Part shown: one piece after another, positions 43,961-52,862 of the stretch
How positions within the stretch are numbered: the stretch's first letter is position 1
Layout of the letters: the number at the start of each line of letters is the position of its first letter
Assembly (NCBI GenBank): GCA_938074205.1
Contig: CALJES010000013.1
Coordinates: forward strand, 1-64,000
Reading direction: 5' to 3'
DNA from: an uncultured bacterium
GTDB lineage: Bacteria; Armatimonadota; UBA5829
DNA length: 64,000 nt
Position numbers and translations under genes: made by a program
Notes under the pieces: model-generated
What the model was told of the DNA's origin: nothing
Seen by the model: the letters and a program-made list of their open reading frames with translations, nothing else
The model's database searches: none

Positions 43961-45478
43961 TTGCTAATAATCGACTGCGACACATTTTTTGGCGCTAGAG
44001 CCAACTGTCGAGCCGACACTTCGGTGGACGCCCTTGTTCGAGCTTTGGGTTTGGACGGCATCGGCTGCGCATTGGCGTATAACACGAAAGCGAGGACCTA
44101 CGATGCCCGTGAGGGAAACGACGAGGCACTTGCGGCAGCCAAGGCGCACCCTGAAATCCTGCCCGTGGCATCTGTTGACCCAAGAACGTTCGATCGCCTA
44201 GAAGAAGAAATTGCGCGCGTTGCCGATCTAGGGTTCGCAGGGCTGAGGGTATTTCCTGAACTGCAGGGATGGTCGGTGGATTCCGTCCTATTTTCGCGCG
44301 TTTTGAATGCATGCGCCAAAAACCAGCTACCCCTAATGATTTCAACGGAGGCGCCGGGCAAGGCATCAGCTGTCATTGAGCGCGCGCCAGATACCGATCT
44401 GCCGATCATAATGCTGGGGACGAACTATAACGTGCTCGCTGAGGCCCTATCTGCAGCGGCAGCCAGACCAAACACCTACGTGTCGACGCAGTACTTCGTA
44501 ACTCCAGGCGCGGTAGAACTTGCAGTGGAATCAATCGGCGCGGACAGGCTCGTTCTGGGAACGGGATCGCCGGAGTTTTCAGCCAGACCTGCGTTGAACG
44601 TGATACTAGGAGCCGAAATATCAGACTCAGACAAGCGCAAGATTCTCGGCGGTAATATAGCCGCAATCATTGCCCGTCAATCCGCAAGGTTGGGCAAGAG
44701 CCCGAAAGAGGGCTGCTTGGAAGCATTCTGCAAGCGCAGTATCTCAGGACCTATCATAGACATGCACGGGCACTTTGGCCCTTGGCCATTTCCGATGAAA
44801 CCTTGCAGCGCCGCAGATCTCGTCCGGCTGATGCACCGGAGGGGAATCGAAAAGGCGATACTTTCTAGCACAAAGGCGATTGTGGGCGACTTTGTGGAGG
44901 GCAACGCGGAACTGGCGCGGGAAATCGCAGCCCACGACGAGCTCCTGGGATACGTCACCATCAACCCCAACTACCCCGAGAAATCAATAGATGAAATGAA
45001 TCGATATCTATCATCTGGGAAGTTCGTCGGGGTAAAAACGCATCCCGGCTATTCTGGCCAACCCATCGACAGCCCCGCCATGCGCAAACTGCTTCCTGCC
45101 ATCGCTGCAGTGGGGGTGCCGATTCTTGTACACTGTTGGGGACACGGCGAACCTTCCAAAGTGGGTAAAATCGCAGCGGAGTACCCCAAGATCCCAATCA
45201 TCATGGGCCACGGCGGTGTAACTGCTTGGCAGGAAGCAATCGAGGTTATGAAACAGGCGCCTAATGTTTATACTGAGTTTTGCTCCAGCCGCGTCGAACG
45301 CGGCCGCGTGCGAGAAACGATAGATGCAGTGGGATGCGAGCGCGTGCTTTTCGGAAGCGACCTCGGGCTATTCGACCCCATCTACGACCTGGGAATATAT
45401 GAGGAAGCGGAACTCACCTGCGCCGAGCGCGAAGCTATAATGTACGCCAACGCAAAGCGGCTATTTAAGATTTGCTAA
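43961..45478 (+). CDS. Tandem amidohydrolase-2 protein, N-terminal copy degenerate
   Basis: The 505-residue protein starts with TTG preceded by GAGGGAAA. The C-terminal half (about 257-505) is a complete amidohydrolase_2 barrel: IIDMHGHFGPW (metal-binding HxH), GVKTHPGYSG, ILVHCWGHGE, IIMGHGG and RVLFGSDLGLFD. The N-terminal half (about 1-250) has the same order of elements but lacks the metal ligands (IIDCDTFFGA in place of DxHxH; LVLGTGSPEF in place of GSD), so it is probably inactive. Both copies lie in one chain without obvious membrane or secretion signals. A decarboxylase or hydrolase role is likely. Its partner genes do not fix the substrate. Confidence 0.87.
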   Translation: MLIIDCDTFFGARANCRADTSVDALVRALGLDGIGCALAYNTKARTYDAREGNDEALAAAKAHPEILPVASVDPRTFDRLEEEIARVADLGFAGLRVFPELQGWSVDSVLFSRVLNACAKNQLPLMISTEAPGKASAVIERAPDTDLPIIMLGTNYNVLAEALSAAAARPNTYVSTQYFVTPGAVELAVESIGADRLVLGTGSPEFSARPALNVILGAEISDSDKRKILGGNIAAIIARQSARLGKSPKEGCLEAFCKRSISGPIIDMHGHFGPWPFPMKPCSAADLVRLMHRRGIEKAILSSTKAIVGDFVEGNAELAREIAAHDELLGYVTINPNYPEKSIDEMNRYLSSGKFVGVKTHPGYSGQPIDSPAMRKLLPAIAAVGVPILVHCWGHGEPSKVGKIAAEYPKIPIIMGHGGVTAWQEAIEVMKQAPNVYTEFCSSRVERGRVRETIDAVGCERVLFGSDLGLFDPIYDLGIYEEAELTCAEREAIMYANAKRLFKIC

Positions 45479-45529
45479 TTGCTGGCAGAAGCAAGAGATC
45501 TTCTGCAGCATGCCGAAAACCGAATTGCC

Positions 45530-47863
45530 ATGGAAACCCTTACACTTGACATTCCTGTCCTTTGGCCGAACTATCTTGCAGACTGCGATCAGTGCACTGA
45601 GCGGTTGAGGGAAACCCTGCAAAGCCTCGACGGCATGATCAGCGTGCAAGTGGATGCCGACAAGCAGACCGTAGAGGTGACATACGCTAAGGACCTCCTC
45701 AACTTCGAGACTATCAAGCAGGTCGCCCTGGATCTTGGAATCACCCTAGCAGAAAAGTTCAAGCACGAAAGGTTGCCCATCGCCGGGCTCGACTGCCCCG
45801 ATTGCGCCGAGAATTTGGAGAAAGCCCTATCGCGAGTACCAGGGGTGAGTTGGGTTTCGGTGAGCTTCGCCGCATCAATCTTGTTGGTCGAGTTCGAACC
45901 TAGCATAACCAACCTGGACACGATACTCAAGACAATACGCCGGCTGGGGTACGATGTGCGCCTGCCGGAAGAGGCTTTAAGCGCCGATAGAGCGGACAGA
46001 ATCCCCCTGAGGGAACGGCTGCGCATACTGCTTACCGCGCTCTCCGGCTTGCTGCTAGCCGCAGGGCTGGGGGCGGAATACCTTTCGCAGAGCGTTTCGG
46101 TGAGCAAGCTGTTGCTAATCTGCTCTGCTGCAGCAGGCGGCATCTACCCAGCGCGCAGGGCATATTACTCCCTCAAAGCTCGCATACTTGACACAAACTT
46201 TCTGGTTACCATCGCGGCGGCAGGGGCGATATGGCTGGGGGACTATGTTGAGGCAGCCGCGGTTGTATTCCTGTTCTCTTTAGGCTCAGCGCTTGAGGCG
46301 ATTACCGCCGACAGGGCTCGTAGATCGCTTCGTTCCCTAATAGAATCTTTTCCACGGTCGGTTCTGGTCCAACGAAACGGCAAGATCCAGGAGACACCCG
46401 CCGTCGAGGTAGAGGTTGGTGAGCTTGTTTTGGTCAAGCCGGGTGAGAGAATTGTTCTGGACGGAATTGTCGTGGGTGGGGAGTCCACCGTCAACGAAGC
46501 GCCCATAACCGGCGAATCAACGCCCAAGAGCAAAAGCAAAGGTGATCCTGTCTACGCAGGGTCTATAAACGGCGAAGGCGCCCTCGAAGTCCGCGCTACT
46601 TCCAGGGCAGAGGACAGCACCGTTGCCAGAATAGTGCACATGGTTGAAGAAGCTCAGGCGCAAAAAGCGCCTTCCCAGCGCTTCAGCGAGACCGTTGGCC
46701 GCTATTACACGCCCGTGGTTATCGCAACCGCAGCAATTGTCGCCGTCTTAGGAGCAGCATACGCAGGTTCTTATGAAGACTGGCTGCGAAGGGCACTGAC
46801 ACTGTTGGTCGTGGCTTGCCCGTGCGCGTTGGTAGTTTCGGCGCCTGTGGCAGTCGTCTGCGCATTGACAAGTGCCGCTAAGCGGGGAGTGCTGATAAAA
46901 GGCGGTCTTCACCTGGAGACGCTCGGCCAGGTATCTACGGTCGCTTTCGATAAGACAGGCACCTTAACGCTCGGCAAGCCTCAGGTCCGCGAAGTGAAAG
47001 CTGCGAACGAATATGAGCCGGCAGATGTGGTAGCAGCAGCTGCCGCCGTGGAGTCACGATCTGAGCATCCCTTGGCTGATGCGATCGTCGAGTACGCTCA
47101 GACCCTGCAGGTCCCGAAAATGCACGTTTCATTCTTCGAGGCCCTGCCCGGCAAGGGAGCCCGCGCGATAGTGGACGGTGGGCTTTATTATGTTGGCAAC
47201 GATCGGTTGATAGCAGAATTAGGCTTCGAATTACCCGCAGTAGATACCTCGGCTGATCCTGAGCAGGCCAGATGCACGGTGGTCTATGTGGCAAATGAAA
47301 GCGCCATTATGGGAGCCATAGCGCTGACCGATGCGGTAAGGGACTGCGCCGCCGCCGTAATCGCCGAACTGCGTAGCAACGGAATAGAAAGAGTCGTAAT
47401 GCTCACAGGAGACAATCCTCAGGTTGCCCATGCCGTTGCCCGCGAAGTCGGCATAAGCGAGTTCTACGCAGAGCTTCTTCCGCAGGACAAGGTCAAGTTG
47501 GTTAAGAAGCTGGCTTCGAAATCAGGGAAAGTTGCTATGGTCGGCGACGGCTTCAACGACGCACCCGCCTTGGCGGCAGCGCATGTGGGTATAGCGATGG
47601 GAGGACTAGGCAGCCACGCTTCCATCGAAATCGCTGATGTGGTGCTGATGGCGGACGAAATAATGATGCTCCCATACGCCATTCGCCTCAGCCGCGCAGC
47701 CAAAACAATAATCGCCCAAAACTTGGCATTTGCCATAGGGGCAGCGGTCCTCCTGGTTTGGGGCGCGCTAACGCAGCATATCAACCTCGCGACTGGCGTA
47801 CTCGGACACGAAGCCAGCGCGCTCTTGGTTATCGCAAACGGCATGAGAATTCTAAAAAGGTGA
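45530..47863 (+). CDS. P1B-type heavy-metal ATPase (Zn/Cd/Pb class)
   Basis: The ATG at 45530 gives 777 residues. A TTG directly after the preceding stop would add 17 with no ribosome site. Two N-terminal heavy-metal domains carry CDQC (19-22) and CPDC (89-92). The membrane CPC motif occurs in ACPCALVVSAPVAV near residue 430. DKTGT follows near 473, the SEHPLAD histidine-proline motif near 512, and GDGFNDAPALA near 670. The last membrane helix has HEASALLVIANGMR, close to the HEGGTLLV signature of Zn/Cd/Pb exporters. The protein exports divalent soft metals from the cytoplasm. No metal-responsive regulator gene is adjacent. Confidence 0.92.
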   Translation: METLTLDIPVLWPNYLADCDQCTERLRETLQSLDGMISVQVDADKQTVEVTYAKDLLNFETIKQVALDLGITLAEKFKHERLPIAGLDCPDCAENLEKALSRVPGVSWVSVSFAASILLVEFEPSITNLDTILKTIRRLGYDVRLPEEALSADRADRIPLRERLRILLTALSGLLLAAGLGAEYLSQSVSVSKLLLICSAAAGGIYPARRAYYSLKARILDTNFLVTIAAAGAIWLGDYVEAAAVVFLFSLGSALEAITADRARRSLRSLIESFPRSVLVQRNGKIQETPAVEVEVGELVLVKPGERIVLDGIVVGGESTVNEAPITGESTPKSKSKGDPVYAGSINGEGALEVRATSRAEDSTVARIVHMVEEAQAQKAPSQRFSETVGRYYTPVVIATAAIVAVLGAAYAGSYEDWLRRALTLLVVACPCALVVSAPVAVVCALTSAAKRGVLIKGGLHLETLGQVSTVAFDKTGTLTLGKPQVREVKAANEYEPADVVAAAAAVESRSEHPLADAIVEYAQTLQVPKMHVSFFEALPGKGARAIVDGGLYYVGNDRLIAELGFELPAVDTSADPEQARCTVVYVANESAIMGAIALTDAVRDCAAAVIAELRSNGIERVVMLTGDNPQVAHAVAREVGISEFYAELLPQDKVKLVKKLASKSGKVAMVGDGFNDAPALAAAHVGIAMGGLGSHASIEIADVVLMADEIMMLPYAIRLSRAAKTIIAQNLAFAIGAAVLLVWGALTQHINLATGVLGHEASALLVIANGMRILKR

Positions 47864-48022
47864 GTGCGCAGGTCAATGTCAAACCCTCTGAAAACCAGCC
47901 TCTCACCTAACGTCAAACTCGGATGCCCGCTTGATCTCGCGGTATGTCACAAACTTAAGACATTACTGTCAAATCTTGACACGGACCAAAGAAAGCATAA
48001 TCTTGGCGACTTTTCAGTGCGG

Positions 48023-48051
48023 TTGCCTAGATTTACCAAGTGTGATAGTAT
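48023..48051 (+). promoter_or_regulatory. Possible promoter of the small membrane protein gene
   Basis: TTGCCT (48023-48028) and TAGTAT (48046-48051) are separated by 17 bases. A perfect TTGACA at 47976 has only a poorly spaced -10 (CATAAT, 14 bases). The 218-base gap before 48082 shows no gene. Confidence 0.35.
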
Positions 48052-48081
48052 TTAGGTCAAAATCGGAGGCATAGGACGACG

Positions 48082-48402
48082 GTGTTCAAAGTCTCGCACT
48101 TCCCGGATTGGGTCCATGCCGTCAGACTGCTCGCGGCGTTCTTGCTTACCGCAGTCTTCGGCATCCACGCCTTCTATCAGCACAAGCGCGAAGCTTTCGA
48201 GGCAGCCTCGCCTAGACGCTGGATGTATTGGATTTACTCGGTGGTTTTTCTAGGGGTAAGTGCTGCAAATTTCACGCAATTATGCATTACAGTAGTATTT
48301 CGCGACTACGAAAAGGCCTCGTTCCATCTGGGCTATTTTACGCTGCTGCTGATACTCTCGTATTCCGCGCTTCTAGCCGGGGTAAGACAGCGTAATTTTT
48401 GA
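48082..48402 (+). CDS. Small membrane protein, 106 aa
   Basis: No family is recognised. The GTG start has GGAGG 12 bases upstream. Three hydrophobic segments can be seen (AVRLLAAFLLTAVFGIHAF, WMYWIYSVVFLGVSAANF, YFTLLLILSYSALLAGV), with a charged loop (YQHKREAFEAASPRR) between the first two. It stands alone after the metal ATPase and could be transcribed with it or from its own promoter. Confidence 0.7.
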   Translation: MFKVSHFPDWVHAVRLLAAFLLTAVFGIHAFYQHKREAFEAASPRRWMYWIYSVVFLGVSAANFTQLCITVVFRDYEKASFHLGYFTLLLILSYSALLAGVRQRNF

Positions 48403-48480
48403 CTAACCTACCGCAGAAGGGCTTCCCCTCGACAAACCTTCTTTGCGCTCTACCGTCCCTCGCCCAGCACCAGCCAGCAA

Positions 48481-49395
48481 CTAGCGGACTCGCCGTGCCC
48501 CGCGGTAACGCGGCCCGTAGTAGGGGGAGTCTAGGTAATCTACCGTCACACCGCGCCGGTGGGTGGAAGCGTGGACGAACCGACCGTTGCCGATGTAGAT
48601 TCCCACGTGGGAAATGCCGCGACGATAAGTCTGGAAAAACACCAGATCGCCGGGTTGGAGCTCACTTTTGCTCACTGGACGGCCTATTCTGGCCTGAGCT
48701 GCAGAAGAATGGGGTAGTAATATACCGTATTTGGCAAAAACGTAGCGCGTGAAGCCTGAGCAATCGAAGCCTCCTCTGCTCGTACCGCCACGGCGGTATC
48801 TGGCTCCTCGAAAAGCTAGAGCTGTGCGCACTATATCCGACCGATCACCCGTTGAATCCTGAACGGCAGCTTCCGTGCTAGCCGGGGTTTCCGATGACTC
48901 AGATGACCTAGCTACATCGACAAGAGGCCTATACACGAACCCACAGCGCCCGTCCTCCAAAGCCACCTTCAGCCAACTGCCCGTCCTGTAGAGGCGCTTT
49001 ACCTTGGTTCCCTGCTGCAGAACCGCAATCTTTCCATTCCCCGTGCCGGGCCCCGAACGCAAGCATACATTGTCCTTCGTCACCACCAGAGCCACGCACC
49101 TTGAGTGATATTTACTGGCGGAACGGCTCTCCGCATTCTTAGGACTGGCTGACACTTTTGCTCGGCCAGGTACAGGAATGTAAAGGCTCTTTCCTATGCC
49201 CAGGATTGCGGTCTCTTTGATGCCGTTTGCTCGAGCGATCTGCTGCGGAGTGGTGTGGTATTTCTTTGCCAGTGTCCACAGCGTATCGCCGGCCTTGATC
49301 TTGTGTGTGATTGCAAATGCGGGAATAACTGAAAACAATAAAACGCAAATAATTGCCAGCACTAAGATCTTTCTATACGATCCCGCTTTAGCCAA
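48481..49395 (-). CDS. LysM-SH3-NlpC/P60 peptidoglycan hydrolase
   Basis: I chose TTG 49395 because GGAGGAGG lies seven bases upstream. A longer frame would translate that site as glycines. The protein has 304 residues. A signal peptide (ILVLAIICVLLFSVIPAFA) precedes a LysM domain at about 29-75 (HKIKAGDTLWTLAKKYHTTP). A bacterial SH3 domain covers about 100-160. The NlpC/P60 domain covers about 185-304, with catalytic Cys212 in FDCSGF and His263 in SHVGIYIGNGRFVHAS. It cuts peptide links in peptidoglycan, probably during growth or daughter-cell separation. Confidence 0.93.
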   Translation of the reverse strand: MAKAGSYRKILVLAIICVLLFSVIPAFAITHKIKAGDTLWTLAKKYHTTPQQIARANGIKETAILGIGKSLYIPVPGRAKVSASPKNAESRSASKYHSRCVALVVTKDNVCLRSGPGTGNGKIAVLQQGTKVKRLYRTGSWLKVALEDGRCGFVYRPLVDVARSSESSETPASTEAAVQDSTGDRSDIVRTALAFRGARYRRGGTSRGGFDCSGFTRYVFAKYGILLPHSSAAQARIGRPVSKSELQPGDLVFFQTYRRGISHVGIYIGNGRFVHASTHRRGVTVDYLDSPYYGPRYRGARRVR

Positions 49396-49502
49396 CAGCC
49401 CACCTCCTCCGAAAGTACCGTAACAGATAATCGGCAAAACCGCTGACTCGCTTTACAGGTCGTCGCACCCGGAAAATAACCAGCCGTTTTTACACGGACG
49501 CA

Positions 49503-49531
49503 ATTGTATGAGTCAAGCCGTTCTGTGTCAA
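49503..49531 (-). promoter_or_regulatory. Promoter of the NlpC/P60 gene
   Basis: On the minus strand a perfect TTGACA (49526-49531) and TACAAT (49503-49508) are spaced by 17 bases, giving a leader of about 100 bases. Confidence 0.72.
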
Positions 49532-49544
49532 GTGTTTTTTGACA
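49526..49544. repeat. Inverted pair of TTGACA boxes in a divergent promoter region
   Basis: TGTCAA and TTGACA face outward around a seven-base spacer. The left one is the -35 of the NlpC/P60 promoter. The right one points to the chaperonin gene but lacks a matching -10 at normal distance. A better chaperonin -10 may be CATAAT at 49612-49617. No CIRCE element is present. Confidence 0.45.
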
Positions 49545-49658
49545 AGCGCGCTAAACGTCGTAACCTCCAGAGCCACACGCAAGCCGCTTTACGAAAGTCG
49601 GCTATAAGTGTCATAATATCGAGGTGAAAAGCCCGTCGAGTGTAAAGGCAGGCCTGGC

Positions 49659-51260
49659 GTGAGCACAAGCGTAAGGCAAGTTACCAAGTCCAGCGAGGTC
49701 GACGAACGCAATGCAGCCCTTGTGGCAAATGCCGCGGCTATAGCTGCGCTTGCATCAGCTATCGAGGGCACATTGGGTCCCAAGGGGCTTGACTGCATGC
49801 TCGTTGACCGATTCGGCGACACAACTGTAACAAACGACGGCGCCACCATCCTCGATAGGATAGACACCAACCATCCTGCTGCTCGGATGCTCATAAAAAC
49901 AGCTCGAGCGCAAGAAGAAGCTGTCGGTGACGGCACCACTACCACCACCATTCTTGCCAGCGCTATGATCAACGAGGGCGCATCTCACGTAGCCCGCGGG
50001 GTGCCGGTTGTAAAGGTCATCGAAGGCGTGCGGCTTGGGGTTGCGAAAGCTCTGGAGTTCATAGAATCTCACGCCGAGCGGATCGAAGGCGTAGATGATG
50101 ACATACTGCTACAGGTTGCGTCAATAGCTGCTCGCGGACACGAGGACATAGCCGATCTCATAGTTCAGGCAGCACGTCTTGTGGGCGAAGACACCCTGCG
50201 GGACCCCGGTTTTTCTCTAGCCGATACCGTGTTGGCAAAAGAGGGTGCTGAGAATGAGGTCTTTTGCGGGATTGTCCTCGATAAGCAGCGACTGAACCGC
50301 CAGATGCCTCGCTTGGTCGAAGATGCGAAAGTCTTGATCGTGGACGATGCGCTCGAACCTCCACAGATAGACGATGATGCGTTGGGCACGGAGTCTGGGT
50401 TTGCCCAACACGTTGCTTACCAGGAAGAGTTCAGACGCAATATCGAAAAAGTTATCGAAATGGGCGTAACGTTCGTTGCTGCCGCCAAAGGAATTGACCC
50501 TATTGCCGAAGAGCTTTTTACCGACGCTGGGGTTTTTGCGGTGCGCAGGCTGGGATCCAAAGACATATCTCGCCTGGCAGAAGTGACCGGCGGCCGAACG
50601 ATCAAGCGCTCGGGTCTGTCGAAACCGCCCGAGGAACTGGAACGTTTTCTGGGGCGCTGCGAGCGGGTATATGAAGATGAGAGATTGGATCACATACGCG
50701 TAATCGGCAAGTCGGATGCGCGCGCTGCCGCCGTAGTTGTAGGTGCCTCAACTAGGGAAGTGAAGGACGAGCGCGAACGCATTGCGCGCGACGCGGCAGG
50801 CGCTGTACAGGAAGCAGTGAGATCGGGCATAGTGCCCGGAGGCGGCGCGATTGAGATCGCCGCCGCCAGATACGTCCAGGACTTCCGAGAAAGCGTCAGA
50901 GGCATGGCCGCCTACGGAGTGGAAGCAGTAGTGGCAGCGCTTAAGCGGCCGCTGGCTCAGATCGTTGCTAATGCGGGTTTCAATCCGCTTGAAAAAGTCG
51001 AGGAAGTGATGCTAGCTCAGGCGCAGCAGGGTAAGTGCTCGCTTGGGGTGGACTGCGACTCCGGCTTAGTCTCAGATATGCTCGAACTGGGAGTAGTAGA
51101 CCCGGCGGGCGTCAAGCTATACGCAATCCGAGCTGCAGCGGAGCTTGCGGAAGCAATTTTGCGTATAAACACTGTAATAAGAAAGCGCGATGAAGCCTCT
51201 GAACAGTCTTCGCCACGCGCGGGTGAAGGTCAAGAGGAGGTGACAAGCGACAAAAGATGA
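49659..51260 (+). CDS. Archaeal-type (group II/III) chaperonin in a bacterium
   Basis: The 533-residue chaperonin resembles archaeal thermosome subunits, not GroEL. GPKGLDCMLVDRFGDTTVTN near residue 42 and NDGATILDRID come first. Then EAVGDGTTTTTILASAMINE near 87 carries the ATP site, IVPGGGAIEIAAARYV lies near 388, and LGVVDPAGVKLYAIRAAAEL near 477. Known bacterial examples (group III chaperonins, first found in Carboxydothermus and relatives) lie beside dnaK-operon genes. Here the gene overlaps grpE by four bases. It starts at GTG. The charged C-terminal tail differs from the GGM tails of GroEL. These proteins form a folding chamber with a built-in lid, so no GroES is needed. Confidence 0.93.
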   Translation: MSTSVRQVTKSSEVDERNAALVANAAAIAALASAIEGTLGPKGLDCMLVDRFGDTTVTNDGATILDRIDTNHPAARMLIKTARAQEEAVGDGTTTTTILASAMINEGASHVARGVPVVKVIEGVRLGVAKALEFIESHAERIEGVDDDILLQVASIAARGHEDIADLIVQAARLVGEDTLRDPGFSLADTVLAKEGAENEVFCGIVLDKQRLNRQMPRLVEDAKVLIVDDALEPPQIDDDALGTESGFAQHVAYQEEFRRNIEKVIEMGVTFVAAAKGIDPIAEELFTDAGVFAVRRLGSKDISRLAEVTGGRTIKRSGLSKPPEELERFLGRCERVYEDERLDHIRVIGKSDARAAAVVVGASTREVKDERERIARDAAGAVQEAVRSGIVPGGGAIEIAAARYVQDFRESVRGMAAYGVEAVVAALKRPLAQIVANAGFNPLEKVEEVMLAQAQQGKCSLGVDCDSGLVSDMLELGVVDPAGVKLYAIRAAAELAEAILRINTVIRKRDEASEQSSPRAGEGQEEVTSDKR

Positions 51261-51865
51261 GTCCGAAAAGAAAAAAGAATGAACAGCCTGACTTCGAGCA
51301 GACTGAAGATAGGAACGAATCTATGGCTATTGAAGAATCCGACCAGCAGGCAGTAGACGTTCGAGAAGAACTCGAACCTGATCATCTGACAGAACACATA
51401 GCGGCGCTTGAATCGGAGCTGGAACAGCTCAGGCGCGACGTAGACGAGGCCCGAGATAGGTATCTCAGGGTGCTGGCTGACTTCGACAATTACAAGAAGC
51501 GCCAGCGCGAGGAAACATCTCGACAGATCAACCTTGCCAGAGAAGAGCTGATTTTAAAGATCCTGCCTATCGTCGACAATTTCCAGCGCGCCTTGCAAGC
51601 AGCAGAAGCCCAGCACAGCTACGAATCTCTTGTGGAGGGTGTATCACTGACGCTAAGGCAGATCCAGGACATGCTCGAAAAAGAAGGGGTGAAACCCATA
51701 GCGGCTGTGGGTGAGGTTTTCAATCCCGAGCTGCACGAAGCCCTTATGCGCGAAGAGACCGACGAGTATCCAGAAAACACCGTTATAGACGAGCTGGAGA
51801 AGGGCTACACTATGAATGGCAAGGTGCTTCGGCCTGCTCGTGTCAAAGTGGCGACTTCGAGCTAG
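51257..51865 (+). CDS. grpE: GrpE nucleotide-exchange factor
   Basis: The 202-residue protein has the GrpE layout: an acidic disordered N-terminus, a long coiled coil (about 45-110, with YLRVLADFDNYKKRQREETS), and a C-terminal beta domain (about 145-200; GEVFNPELHEALMREETDEY and ENTVIDELEKGYTMNGKVLR). It removes ADP from DnaK. It is coupled to the chaperonin gene by an ATGA overlap, so both are made from one mRNA. No dnaK or dnaJ follows; the next gene is convergent and overlaps the stop by four bases. Confidence 0.95.
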   Translation: MSPKRKKNEQPDFEQTEDRNESMAIEESDQQAVDVREELEPDHLTEHIAALESELEQLRRDVDEARDRYLRVLADFDNYKKRQREETSRQINLAREELILKILPIVDNFQRALQAAEAQHSYESLVEGVSLTLRQIQDMLEKEGVKPIAAVGEVFNPELHEALMREETDEYPENTVIDELEKGYTMNGKVLRPARVKVATSS

Positions 51866-52815
51866 CTGGCGAGATCTTTCCTCAACAACGCAAACCGCCG
51901 AGATTCTGTGAAGCCTGCCTGCGAATACAGGCGGGCTACTTTGTCGTCTGTCCAAAGAAACCAGGCGTTGTGCAGGCCCTTGGCGCGCATCGCGTGAAGA
52001 CATCTAAACAGAAGCACAGCCCCGATGCCTCTTCCGCGTTCGCTTGCCGACACGCCGAATGGCCCAAATCGACCCATATTGTCGTGCTGACAGTAGCCGA
52101 CTACCCTGCCATTCTCGTGTGCGATCCAGACATTATCCGGTCGGAACTCGCCCGTGGTGATCTTTGTCATCGCCTCCCGCGCAAAACGCTGCCAGTCGCC
52201 GGCAAACTCGAATTTCATCCACTCCAGAAGCGGCAGAATGAGCTCAGGCCGGAACGGCTCGACTGTTACTTTGCCTTCAAGTGAGGCCTCCTTTTCGCGG
52301 ACCCAATCAGGAGTCACCAAATGAACCAGGTTCGCGTCCATAGCAAGCGGCCGGTAGACTTCTGAATAGCCAAGCGACTTAAAAAACGCAAGTGCATCAG
52401 CGTATGCGTCCACATCCACTCCGGGAATGAAGTAGTTGGGCGCATAGGATGCAACTAAAGTCATCGTACAGTTATTAGAACGGAACCAGTCTTCTAATCG
52501 GCTTACGAGGGCTGTGCCTATTCCGCATCGCCGGTAGTCCGCGTCGACGCCTATCAGCGTTATCCAAGAGCGGTCGAAGTCTGGTGGAGCATCTTCGAGT
52601 TTGTATTTGCGGACCAGCCCGAGTGCAAACCCAACAACTTTTTCGCCGTCAACTGCCACCAGCGCTCCGCGGCGGTCGAAGTTGGGATCTAGGAGCACCT
52701 TACGTTGAAACGTCTCGCTGGTGATGGGATCCTTGGTCAAGGTGCGGTTCAGAAGGCCCACTACCTGGTGAATGTCGCTATTTTCGTATTCGCGAGTGGT
52801 GATTGAGTATTGCAT
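51862..52815 (-). CDS. Double GNAT acetyltransferase
   Basis: The 317-residue protein has two GNAT folds. The first covers about 5-155, with acetyl-CoA loop VDADYRRCGIGTALVSRLEDWF. The second covers about 180-315, with VSASERGRGIGAVLLFRCLHAM and a C-terminal AWFLWTDDKVARLYSQAGFT. Both loops have the R/Q-x2-G-x-G/A pattern, so both may bind cofactor. The substrate is unknown. AGGAGC precedes the ATG. It is the second gene after the URO-D gene on this strand, 47 bases away. Confidence 0.88.
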   Translation of the reverse strand: MQYSITTREYENSDIHQVVGLLNRTLTKDPITSETFQRKVLLDPNFDRRGALVAVDGEKVVGFALGLVRKYKLEDAPPDFDRSWITLIGVDADYRRCGIGTALVSRLEDWFRSNNCTMTLVASYAPNYFIPGVDVDAYADALAFFKSLGYSEVYRPLAMDANLVHLVTPDWVREKEASLEGKVTVEPFRPELILPLLEWMKFEFAGDWQRFAREAMTKITTGEFRPDNVWIAHENGRVVGYCQHDNMGRFGPFGVSASERGRGIGAVLLFRCLHAMRAKGLHNAWFLWTDDKVARLYSQAGFTESRRFALLRKDLAS

Positions 52816-52862
52816 CGGTCGAGCTCCTATGTGTCAGTGTGCCTGCGCTATTGCGACTCCAA

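Noticed and set aside
47976-48003. TTGACA with CATAAT/TAATCT before the 106-aa membrane protein
   Set aside because: Spacing of 14 or 16 bases with poor -10 matches; the TTGCCT-N17-TAGTAT pair fits better.
49438-49658. CIRCE heat-shock element upstream of the chaperonin
   Set aside because: I looked for TTAGCACTC-N9-GAGTGCTAA and found no recognisable copy.
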